From Marinifilum sp. D737 (GTDB taxonomy: Bacteria; Bacteroidota; Bacteroidia; Bacteroidales; Marinifilaceae), in contig NZ_JANQCD010000017.1 in assembly GCF_026672275.1 (NCBI RefSeq), forward strand, positions 36,454 through 100,453: 64,000 nt of DNA. Direction: 5' to 3'. Each line of letters begins with the position of its first letter. Positions within the stretch are counted from its first letter, which is position 1. Below are positions 8,987 through 15,989 of this stretch, piece by piece. A program made the translations under genes and the position numbers. The notes below the pieces were generated by a model that searched no databases, was not told where the DNA came from, and saw nothing but the letters and a program-made list of their open reading frames with translations.

Positions 8987-9958
8987 ATGATTAAAGTATC
9001 ACAGGCTCGTTATTTTGAAATTCAGTCTAAATTTTTGCAAATACCATATAGTCAATCCAAAGATTGGTATGAGTATTTATCTTTAGGAAGAGAGGAAATT
9101 CTTTTTTTTGTTGATAATGAAATAGATCCAATGATTATGTTTTTTGGTAAGAAAATAAAAGTTCCTTTTTCCACAAAAAATATTTTAATTATTGATACTC
9201 CATTGATAAAATCAAATTTTACAGAAAAAACAATAAGGAAACGATTGCTTTCTTTACTTGAGCATGACTTTATTGGTTTTGAAATTGATTCCATTTCAGA
9301 GTATGATGTTGAATATGAAGTTGGCTTTAGGCGAGCTGGTTTTATAAGACCTTTAGCACTATCTAAAAGTCCTCTATCCATAGATTTAAACCTAGCTACT
9401 TCCTTTAATTATGATTCGAATTGGAAAAGAAATGTTAAAAAATCTAAAGAGGCAGGAGTTATTGTTGAAGAAATATTAAATCCTACTAAAGAGGACGCGA
9501 TTCTTTTTGTTAGGTTATTTGAGGACACTAAAAAACAAAAAAAATTAAAATATTCGTTGGACTCAGAGGCTATTTATAGATTGATCAGAAGTGATAATAT
9601 TAGAATGTTTTATGCAAAGAAGGATGACATTGTACTTTCTGCTCAAATCTTTTATCACTACAATTTGCATTGTTATTCAATTTATAGAGTGAATAGTATA
9701 GCTTCAAGAAGTAATAATTCGTCATATGTGCTTTATGATGAAATATTTAAAAAACTTTCAAGTGAGGGGTTTTTAGCTTATGACTTTGGTAGAATTCCTC
9801 CAAGTAATCATGCTACAGATTCTGTATATACATTTAAAAACGCCTCTCGAGGACGGAAAGTACAATATAATGGAGAGTGGGTTTTTTATAAAAATAAGTG
9901 GATAGAATATTTAATGTTTTTGTACAAACAATTTGTATTAAAAAAGCAGCGTTATTAA
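8987..9958 (+). CDS. FemAB/GNAT-like acyltransferase (BioF2-type)
   Basis: This belongs to the FemABX-like branch of the GNAT fold, whose members move amino-acyl or acyl groups to lipid-linked or sugar acceptors. Seen: about 323 residues; SNWKRNVKKSKEAGVIVEE (about 136-155) matches the N-R-N-I-K-K-A pattern of this family, then VLSAQIFYHY, and YDEIFKKLSSEGFLAYDFGRIPP near residue 255-280. I prefer the ATG at 8987 to the upstream TTG at 8972, which would overlap the previous gene. With the preceding GNAT gene it forms a two-gene acylation pair. Confidence 0.75.
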   Translation: MIKVSQARYFEIQSKFLQIPYSQSKDWYEYLSLGREEILFFVDNEIDPMIMFFGKKIKVPFSTKNILIIDTPLIKSNFTEKTIRKRLLSLLEHDFIGFEIDSISEYDVEYEVGFRRAGFIRPLALSKSPLSIDLNLATSFNYDSNWKRNVKKSKEAGVIVEEILNPTKEDAILFVRLFEDTKKQKKLKYSLDSEAIYRLIRSDNIRMFYAKKDDIVLSAQIFYHYNLHCYSIYRVNSIASRSNNSSYVLYDEIFKKLSSEGFLAYDFGRIPPSNHATDSVYTFKNASRGRKVQYNGEWVFYKNKWIEYLMFLYKQFVLKKQRY

Positions 9959-9964
9959 GAATTT

Positions 9965-11029
9965 ATGATAGTAAAAGTATTGGTGCTTACTCCAAAGTTT
10001 TCGGTTGCAGGTGGAGTTTCTGAGTTTAATAGGATGTTGTTTGATTATAGTAAAAATGACCTTGTTGCATTCTATTTAACTTCCATAGGGAAATCTGCAA
10101 ATGCCATTCAACAAATAGTCTATACCATTTGGGATTTTGTTCGTTTTTTCTTCACACTGGCATTTAAAAAAATAGATGTCGTTCATGTTAATCCATCCTT
10201 AGGAAAGAATGCTATTCGTAGAGACGCTATTTTTATTTGGATTGCAAAATTATTTAAAAAAAAAGTATTTGTGCATTGGCATGGTTGGAATCCAGATAAT
10301 GAATTTTTATTGGATCAATACAATAAGTTTTTAAAAAGAACCCTTTTTAAGGCGGATCATATAAAGTTTCTGGCTTCTTCGTTTCAGGATAAATTTATAG
10401 AAAAAGGATTTGAAAATGTTACAAGTCTTGGCAATACTTTTATTGATAATACCTTATTAACATTCAAGCCTAAAGAATTAAACGCAGATGATAAAATTAG
10501 AATTTTATTTTTATCTACTATTTCGAAAAACAAAGGGATTCATAAAGCTTTAGATGTTTTTAAGTTGATAAAAAAAGATTACCCACAGACTGTGCTAATT
10601 ATTGCAGGTATAGGTAGTGAATTAGAGGCACTACAAAAAAGAGTAGATAAGGAGCAGGTTCAGGATGTTGAATTTAAGGGATATGTGAAGGGTGAGGAAA
10701 AAGGGAAATGTTATAGTGAGGCTGATATGTATTTATTTCCTTCTGAATATGAAGGAATGCCCACATCTGTAATTGAAGCCATGGGATTTGGATTACCTAT
10801 AGTGTGTAATTCCGTTGGAGCATTACCTGATTTTTTTAAGAATGAAAAAATGGGTTATATTTTGTCTAGTAATAAGGTTGAGGAATATAGACTATATTTA
10901 TCGAAATTAATTGAGAAAATACCAAATACCGCTATTTCTACATATAATTCAAACTTCGTGAGCAACAATTTTCTTGCAAGTGTTTCTGTTAAAAAAATTG
11001 ATGAAGAGTATGAAAAATTATTTTGCTAA
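9965..11029 (+). CDS. Glycosyltransferase family 4 (GT-B fold)
   Basis: This would be the third elongating glycosyltransferase. Seen: 354 residues; an N-terminal glycine loop (TPKFSVAGGVSEFNRML), VFVHWHGWNPD in the acceptor domain, IRILFLSTISKNKGIHKALDVF at the domain link (about 178-200), and the strong GT4 signature LFPSEYEGMPTSVIEAMGFGLPIVCN (about 255-280). It starts 6 bp after the previous gene. The last 10 codons overlap the next gene in another frame. Confidence 0.92.
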   Translation: MIVKVLVLTPKFSVAGGVSEFNRMLFDYSKNDLVAFYLTSIGKSANAIQQIVYTIWDFVRFFFTLAFKKIDVVHVNPSLGKNAIRRDAIFIWIAKLFKKKVFVHWHGWNPDNEFLLDQYNKFLKRTLFKADHIKFLASSFQDKFIEKGFENVTSLGNTFIDNTLLTFKPKELNADDKIRILFLSTISKNKGIHKALDVFKLIKKDYPQTVLIIAGIGSELEALQKRVDKEQVQDVEFKGYVKGEEKGKCYSEADMYLFPSEYEGMPTSVIEAMGFGLPIVCNSVGALPDFFKNEKMGYILSSNKVEEYRLYLSKLIEKIPNTAISTYNSNFVSNNFLASVSVKKIDEEYEKLFC

Positions 11030-12194
11030 TAGCTTTGTTAGTTTAGAATCATATTGTAAAAATCAAAATTTCAAAGGTTGGGATCCTTACGACGGTCTCA
11101 ACTCTAAAATTTTTCAAGCACTTCCATTAAAAAAATCAGCCTTGTGTCGTTTAATCATGATACAAGGCTTTAAGAGGAGCCCTATTAATTTTCGAAAACT
11201 ATTTATGGTTCCTAAAGAATACAATTGCAAGGGATTGGGATTGTTTCTTCAAGGATATTGTAATTTGTACAAAGCGAATACCTATTCAGAATTGGATATA
11301 CAAAAGGTAGAAGTTGAGGAGAAGATTCGATTTTTAGCCGATTTGTTATTAGAGAAAGTTTCTTCAGGTTATTCAGGAGCTTGTTGGGGCTACAATTTCG
11401 ATTGGCAAGCACGAAGGTTGTTTTTATTTCCTAAAAATACCCCAACAGTTGTAGCCACCTCATTTGTGGTGCAAGCTTTGCTTGAGGCATACCAAGTTAC
11501 AGGAAACAGGAAATATAAAGAAACTGCTTTGTCAAGTGCAGAATTTATCCTGAATGATTTAAATAGAAGTCGAAAACGGGAAGGTTTTCTTTTTTCCTAT
11601 TCTCCTTTGAAGGGAAACGATACTGTGTATAATGCCTCTCTGTTAGGAAGTAAAACACTGGCGCTTTGTTACCAATATTCTAAGCAGAAACGGTTTGTTG
11701 AAGCAGCTCGAGAATCGGTTTTGGCATGTATCAATGCGCAACAAGAAGATGGCTCTTGGGTTTATGGTGAACTCCCTGTCCAAAATTGGATAGATAGTTT
11801 CCATACTGGGTACAATTTGGATGCTTTAATTACTTACCAGAAGTGTACCGGAGACCGTTCTTTTGAGGGAAATATTAAAAGAGGTTTTCAGTTCTATATT
11901 CAGAATTTTTTTGAGGATGACGGTACACCAAAATATTATCACAACAAGACCTATCCAATAGATATTCACTGTCCTGGTCAATTGCTGGTTACATTATCAA
12001 GACTTGGAAAGATGAAAGAATACCAGGAATTGGCGGATAAGGTTTTGGATTGGACCATTGAAAACATGCAGGATAAGAAAGGTTATTTCTATTACCAGTT
12101 AAAAAAAGGTGTCAGTTCTAAAATTTCTTACATGCGTTGGAGTAATGCCTTCATGTTTTACGCCATGTCTTTCTATATTTTAGACAGGAATTAA
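11001..12194 (+). CDS. Alpha/alpha-toroid (six-hairpin glycosidase-like) protein of the polysaccharide locus
   Basis: I recognise the fold type but not a defined function. Seen: about 397 residues with repeated helical hairpins and motifs of (alpha/alpha)6-toroid sugar enzymes: SGACWGYNFDWQAR, TVVATSFVVQALLEAYQVTG, AQQEDGSWVYGELPVQNWIDSFHTGYNLDAL, and SYMRWSNAFMFYAMSFY. There is no signal peptide, so it would be cytoplasmic. Relatives occur in many polysaccharide loci and are sometimes mis-annotated. The ATG at 11001 (another at 11010) overlaps the preceding glycosyltransferase by about 28 bp; a TTG at 10974 is also open. Composition returns toward the genome average inside this gene. Confidence 0.7.
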   Translation: MKSMKNYFANSFVSLESYCKNQNFKGWDPYDGLNSKIFQALPLKKSALCRLIMIQGFKRSPINFRKLFMVPKEYNCKGLGLFLQGYCNLYKANTYSELDIQKVEVEEKIRFLADLLLEKVSSGYSGACWGYNFDWQARRLFLFPKNTPTVVATSFVVQALLEAYQVTGNRKYKETALSSAEFILNDLNRSRKREGFLFSYSPLKGNDTVYNASLLGSKTLALCYQYSKQKRFVEAARESVLACINAQQEDGSWVYGELPVQNWIDSFHTGYNLDALITYQKCTGDRSFEGNIKRGFQFYIQNFFEDDGTPKYYHNKTYPIDIHCPGQLLVTLSRLGKMKEYQELADKVLDWTIENMQDKKGYFYYQLKKGVSSKISYMRWSNAFMFYAMSFYILDRN

Positions 12195-12302
12195 AAAAAC
12201 TTCACTATAGATAATTTGATTACAATAATAAAATGGATTCAAATCAAAATAATTGATAACCTTTTTGTGTAATCTTTTATCATATTCAGACCTACTTTTA
12301 TT

Positions 12303-13001
12303 ATGAATTACAGATCATTAAATGATGTAAAAACATTCGGATTCTCAGATCGTGAATCTTTGATCAAGCTCGCAGGAGATCAAAAAAAAGCATTAATAGC
12401 TGTTAATGCAGAAAAGATTTTGCATGCAAATGATTTAACACGATCATTAATTAACCGGAATATTGGTTATTCTGATGGAATGGGTGCCGTTTGGGCATTG
12501 AAAAAAAAGGGATTGAAAGATGTGATTAAAATACCAGGTTGTGAGCTTTGGTTGGATGTCGTTAAATACTATTACTATGAAAAAAGTTTTTACCTAATTG
12601 GAGGAAAACAAGAGGTAATAATACAAACGATCGATCAAGTAAAGAAACAATTTCATGGGATTAATATTGTTGGTTTTCGTAATGGATATTTGCAATCAGA
12701 AAAAGAACGTGAAGACCTTATTAAAGATGTGGCAGCAAAAAAGCCAGACATTGTTTTTGTGGCAATGGGATCTCCTAAACAGGAGTTATTGATACGAGAT
12801 ATGCAGAAGATTCATTCAGCTGTTTATCAAGGTTTGGGGGGCAGCTTTGATGTATATACTGAAAATGTGAAAAGGGCACCTCATTGGTATGTGAAAAATA
12901 ATTTAGAGTGGGCCTATCGTTTGGTAAAGCAGCCCATTCGAATTTTCCGTCAATGGCATTTGGTAAAATTTACCTGGAAATTGATTTTAGGAAAATTATA
13001 A
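12303..13001 (+). CDS. WecG/TagA/CpsF-family glycosyltransferase (GT26)
   Basis: GT26 enzymes add the second sugar (ManNAc or ManNAcA in known cases) to undecaprenyl-diphosphate-GlcNAc. Seen: 232 residues; NAEKILHAND and IGYSDGMGAVWALKKKG (about 36-75, the acceptor/metal region with conserved Asp), FYLIGGKQEVI (about 97-107), DIVFVAMGSPKQELLI (about 150-165) and GLGGSFDVYTENVKRAPHW (about 178-196), all family hallmarks. A 109-bp gap precedes it, so it may have its own promoter. With the WecA-like gene downstream it suggests a GlcNAc-ManNAc-type start of the unit. Confidence 0.93.
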   Translation: MNYRSLNDVKTFGFSDRESLIKLAGDQKKALIAVNAEKILHANDLTRSLINRNIGYSDGMGAVWALKKKGLKDVIKIPGCELWLDVVKYYYYEKSFYLIGGKQEVIIQTIDQVKKQFHGINIVGFRNGYLQSEKEREDLIKDVAAKKPDIVFVAMGSPKQELLIRDMQKIHSAVYQGLGGSFDVYTENVKRAPHWYVKNNLEWAYRLVKQPIRIFRQWHLVKFTWKLILGKL

Positions 13002-13026
13002 AACGATTTATCTATTCATAATAAAA

Positions 13027-13072
13027 AGAATCCAATCATTTATTACTCAATAAATAATTGATTGGTATTCTT
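13027..13072. other. Imperfect 46-bp inverted repeat between the GT26 and wecA-like genes
   Basis: The DNA reads as two arms, AAGAATCCAATCATTTATT and a near reverse complement ending GATTGGTATTCTT, around a short loop. It has no following T-run on the plus strand, so it is a hairpin or operator candidate rather than a clear terminator. A second long-range pair (GTATT/AATAC) lies in the next 90 bases. Confidence 0.4.
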
Positions 13073-13182
13073 GTAGCCTCATACAGTAAGGTATTTTAAA
13101 GTACTTTATACAATCTTACTATTGGATTAATTCTCCAATACCTAACCTTATTTACGATTTAAACCACAAAACTTTTCTAATC

Positions 13183-14295
13183 ATGTTATCACATGAAGAT
13201 ATTCTATTTTTGGCATTTGCCTTTCTAATTTCGTGGATGTCATCCTACTTAAGTATTCCCTCTATCGTAACGGTTGCGAGGGCAAAAAACCTTTGTGCAG
13301 AGTCAATTGCTCGTAGTTCTCATTCTGGATGGGTGCCTAACTTGGGAGGGGTTGCTCTGTTTGCCAGCCTTATGCTCGGCATGAACTTTTTTGGGAATGG
13401 CACAGATACAAATGATTTCCATTGTTTAATGGGCGGTATGGTCATCCTCTTTTTCTTTGGGATAAAGGATGATGTATTGGTTCTGGATCCTGTAAAGAAG
13501 TTGGCGGGCCAGGTAGTGGTCAGCTTGATTATGGTCTACTTTGCCGATGTTCGCTTGGATCATTTTCATGGTTTTTTGGGCTTGCATGAAATTTACTATC
13601 CCATTAGTCTATTGATAAGTGTATTTGCCATGGTGGTAATTATCAATGCCTACAATTTAATAGACGGAATTGATGGATTGGCATCGGGTGTCGGTTTGGT
13701 TTGTTCCGGAAGTTTTACAATATGGTTTGTGATTAATGGTTTTTATACCCAGTCATTAATAGGAGTCTCTTTAATGGGAGCCCTGTGCAGTTTCTTTTAT
13801 TTTAATGTATACAGCAGGAGAAATAAACTGTTTATGGGTGATACGGGTTCCATGATAGTTGGCTTGGTTTTGGGCTATTTTGTGATGAAATTTATACAGC
13901 TAAATGGAGCGGAAAATCTGAAATGGCAGATTGGAGCATCACCGGCAGTTGCCTTTGGAATTTTGATTGTACCATTATTTGATGTAATTCGAGTGATGAT
14001 GGTTCGCATTTCCCGCAAGCGATCTCCCTTCCATGCCGACAAATCGCACATTCATCATTTGTTGTTGCGAGCAGGGTTCACTCACAAAGGTGCCAGTTTT
14101 AGAATTATATTTGGCAATATTGCTTTTGTAGTTCTTTGTTATTTTGGTAGAGATTGGCATTCGGAAATTTTGTTTGCAGCAGTTATTGGTTTTGCAATAG
14201 TCTTAACCATGTGGGTAATTCATATGGCTAAAAGAAGAAGAGTAATTCGATTTGTTTTTCCTTTTGGATGGGTAAGGAGAAGGAAGGCAGCTTAG
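13183..14295 (+). CDS. Undecaprenyl-phosphate GlcNAc-1-phosphate transferase (WecA/MraY family)
   Basis: This integral membrane enzyme would start repeat-unit synthesis by moving sugar-1-phosphate (usually GlcNAc-1-P) from UDP to undecaprenyl phosphate. Seen: 370 residues with about 10-11 membrane segments; FFGIKDDVLVLDP (about 89-101, the DDxxD-type Mg site), NAYNLIDGIDGLASG (about 154-168), FMGDTGSM (about 216-223), and KSHIHHLLLRAG (about 287-298), whose HIHH is typical of WecA rather than MraY. The arginine-rich C-terminus (RRRVIRF...RRRKAA) fits a cytoplasmic tail. This is the priming enzyme of the locus; no WbaP/WcaJ-type transferase is present. Confidence 0.93.
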   Translation: MLSHEDILFLAFAFLISWMSSYLSIPSIVTVARAKNLCAESIARSSHSGWVPNLGGVALFASLMLGMNFFGNGTDTNDFHCLMGGMVILFFFGIKDDVLVLDPVKKLAGQVVVSLIMVYFADVRLDHFHGFLGLHEIYYPISLLISVFAMVVIINAYNLIDGIDGLASGVGLVCSGSFTIWFVINGFYTQSLIGVSLMGALCSFFYFNVYSRRNKLFMGDTGSMIVGLVLGYFVMKFIQLNGAENLKWQIGASPAVAFGILIVPLFDVIRVMMVRISRKRSPFHADKSHIHHLLLRAGFTHKGASFRIIFGNIAFVVLCYFGRDWHSEILFAAVIGFAIVLTMWVIHMAKRRRVIRFVFPFGWVRRRKAA

Positions 14296-14606
14296 CATAG
14301 GGATCAGTTATCAGTAAACATTGAGTAATTGATAAGGATTATATAGATAGGTCGATTTTGGAAGTTGGATGGTTGAGTTTTTAAGTCGCAGATTGTTAAG
14401 GCTTTTGTGATTATTATGATTTTAAAAAGTGTTCACGTTTCCACATTTTTACCTCTTCACTTTTCAAGACTTTTGGACCTTCCTTTTCCGCCCTGGCTTT
14501 ACGCGAAGAGGGATTGATTTTAGACATTGGACTTTTTAACTATTTATTAATAATTCTTACTTTACTTTTCCTATTTTTGCAGACTTACATTTATAGTACA
14601 ATAAAC
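14296..14606. other. 311-bp intergenic region with dispersed repeat and promoter
   Basis: It holds one copy of the TCAGTTATCAGTAAACA repeat (14304-14320), low-complexity pyrimidine-rich stretches of the CACTTTTCAAGACTTTT kind, and a -7-like element near the end. No gene is visible; an open frame from 14514 is only an upstream extension of the export gene. Confidence 0.6.
14572..14579 (+). promoter_or_regulatory. Bacteroidota-type -7 element (TATTTTTG)
   Basis: The octamer fits the TAnnTTTG consensus exactly and ends 27 bp before the chosen ATG at 14607, which leaves a short leader. The -33 element is not clear. Confidence 0.5.
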
Positions 14607-15386
14607 ATGAACAAACAATTCCTTTTTATTCTCTTGATGGCAGGATTATTTTTCTCATCCTGTAAAACCAGCAAGGATTTGGTTTATTTGAACAATACCA
14701 GTGATGAAGAATTGCTGGAAGGCATGCCTGGAACCATTGCAGAATATGTGATCAAAACCAACGACAATTTGTATGTGGACATCCAGTCCATGAGTCCCGA
14801 GGTGAATGCTATGTTCAATCCTACCAAAACCGCTGGGGCTAGTGGAGGTACACAGCAAAACTTCGGAGAACCTTCTTCTCAGTATTTGAATGGTTTTCTT
14901 GTGGATTTGTCAGGAGACATAAGCCTGCCTGTAATTGGTAAGGTAGGAGTTGCCGGGAAAACTTTAAACCAGGCCAGGGAAGCCATTCAGCTTCGGGCAG
15001 ACGAATATATAAAGGATGCTAGCGTAAAAGTAAAACTCTTGAGTTTTAAAATTACGGTTCTGGGAGAGGTGAAAAAGGCAGGAGTGTATTACAATTACAA
15101 CAACAATATGACCGTTCTGGACGGAATATCGATGGCCAATGGAATTACCGATTACGGTAGAATCCAGAAAGTATTGGTGATGAGAACCACCGATAAGGGA
15201 GCAAAAACCTATCGTTTGGATTTAACCAACAAGAAATTCTTATCCTCAGATGCATTTTTCCTGCAGCCCAATGATGTAGTCTATGTAGAACCAGACAAAT
15301 ACAAGAACGTGAAATTGAATTCACCAATGTATACCTTGTTCCTGTCTACGATTTCGACACTGATTTTGATTTTGAATGTGTTGTAG
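14607..15386 (+). CDS. Polysaccharide export outer-membrane lipoprotein (Wza-like, SLBB domain)
   Basis: This forms the outer-membrane exit channel with the Wzc-like protein. Seen: from the ATG at 14607, 259 residues starting MNKQFLFILLMAGLFFSSCK, a lipoprotein signal with Cys at about 19. Then comes the Poly_export domain (IKTNDNLYVDIQS to DISLPVIGKVGVAGKTLNQAREAI), then an SLBB domain (KITVLGEVKKAGVYYNYNNNMTVLDGISMANG) and a C-terminal hydrophobic helix (YTLFLSTISTLILILNVL) that may span the outer membrane as in Wza. The longer frame from 14514 is rejected because the lipoprotein signal would be buried and the -7 element lies inside it. Confidence 0.9.
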   Translation: MNKQFLFILLMAGLFFSSCKTSKDLVYLNNTSDEELLEGMPGTIAEYVIKTNDNLYVDIQSMSPEVNAMFNPTKTAGASGGTQQNFGEPSSQYLNGFLVDLSGDISLPVIGKVGVAGKTLNQAREAIQLRADEYIKDASVKVKLLSFKITVLGEVKKAGVYYNYNNNMTVLDGISMANGITDYGRIQKVLVMRTTDKGAKTYRLDLTNKKFLSSDAFFLQPNDVVYVEPDKYKNVKLNSPMYTLFLSTISTLILILNVL

Positions 15387-15444
15387 GAAAGTATAAAAGT
15401 AGAAAAGTACAAAAGTTAAAAAGTATAAAAGTTAAAAAGTATAA

Positions 15445-15932
15445 GGGTTAAAAAGTAGAAAAGTTAAAGAGTAGAAGAGTAGAAAAGTTAAAACGGAAAA
15501 AATGGCTACAGTTAAATATTTTGAGGATTTAATGATTTGGCAGGAATCCCGAAAGCTTGTTAATGATATCTACAATCAGTTCAAAATTTGCAGGGATTAT
15601 GGGTTTAAAGATCAGATTCAGCGGGCTGCAGTTTCTGTCATGAATAATATCGCTGAAGGATTTGAGAGAAAGTCTAATTCCGAATTTAAACGCTTTTTAG
15701 ACATTGCAAAATCGTCATGTGGCGAAGTGCGTAGCATGCTTTATCTGGCTGAAGATATGGAGTACATTGAGAAGGAAAACGCTGAAGCATTGCGAAACGA
15801 ATGTAAATTACTAGCAGGAAGTATAGTTAAACTAAAAAAATCCATGAACTATTAAGCGAATTATACTTTTATACTCTTCTACTCTTCTACTCTTCTACTC
15901 TTCTACTCTTTAACTTTTCCACTTTTTAACCC
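15445..15932. repeat. 488-bp unit bounded by 40-bp inverted repeats around a four-helix-bundle gene
   Basis: The left arm (15445-15484) and right arm (15893-15932) are reverse complements at 39 of 40 positions. Both are built from short AGTAGA/GTTAAA-type units. The only gene inside is the four-helix-bundle protein. A TAA triplet flanks each outer end, which could be a short target duplication or chance. Additional low-complexity repeats extend outward on the left to about 15390 and inward on the right from about 15860. Confidence 0.75.
15502..15855 (+). CDS. Four-helix-bundle protein (S23 / 23S rRNA intervening-sequence protein family)
   Basis: The family folds as a four-helix bundle related to the Avd protein of diversity-generating retroelements; its cellular role is not established. 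Seen: 117 residues, all helical in pattern, with hallmark stretches FEDLMIWQESRKLVNDIY (about 6-23), FKDQIQRAAVSVMNNIAEGFERKSN (about 35-59) and FKRFLDIAKSSCGEVRSMLYLA (about 62-83). It lies between wza-like and wzc-like genes, on the same strand, inside a pair of 40-bp inverted repeats. Such genes are often found in polysaccharide loci of Bacteroidota. No reverse transcriptase or variable-repeat pair is near, so a retroelement role has no support here. Confidence 0.9.
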   Translation: MATVKYFEDLMIWQESRKLVNDIYNQFKICRDYGFKDQIQRAAVSVMNNIAEGFERKSNSEFKRFLDIAKSSCGEVRSMLYLAEDMEYIEKENAEALRNECKLLAGSIVKLKKSMNY

Positions 15933-15989
15933 TAAACCTTTATTAAAAAATAACCGCCTCTGTGCGGGCATGAAATATACATTATCTCT

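Noticed and set aside
14514..14606. Upstream extension of the export lipoprotein gene
   Set aside because: The extension contains a -7 promoter element and would place the lipoprotein signal internally.
15502..15855. Diversity-generating retroelement, suggested by the Avd-like fold
   Set aside because: No reverse transcriptase, template repeat or variable repeat is present nearby.
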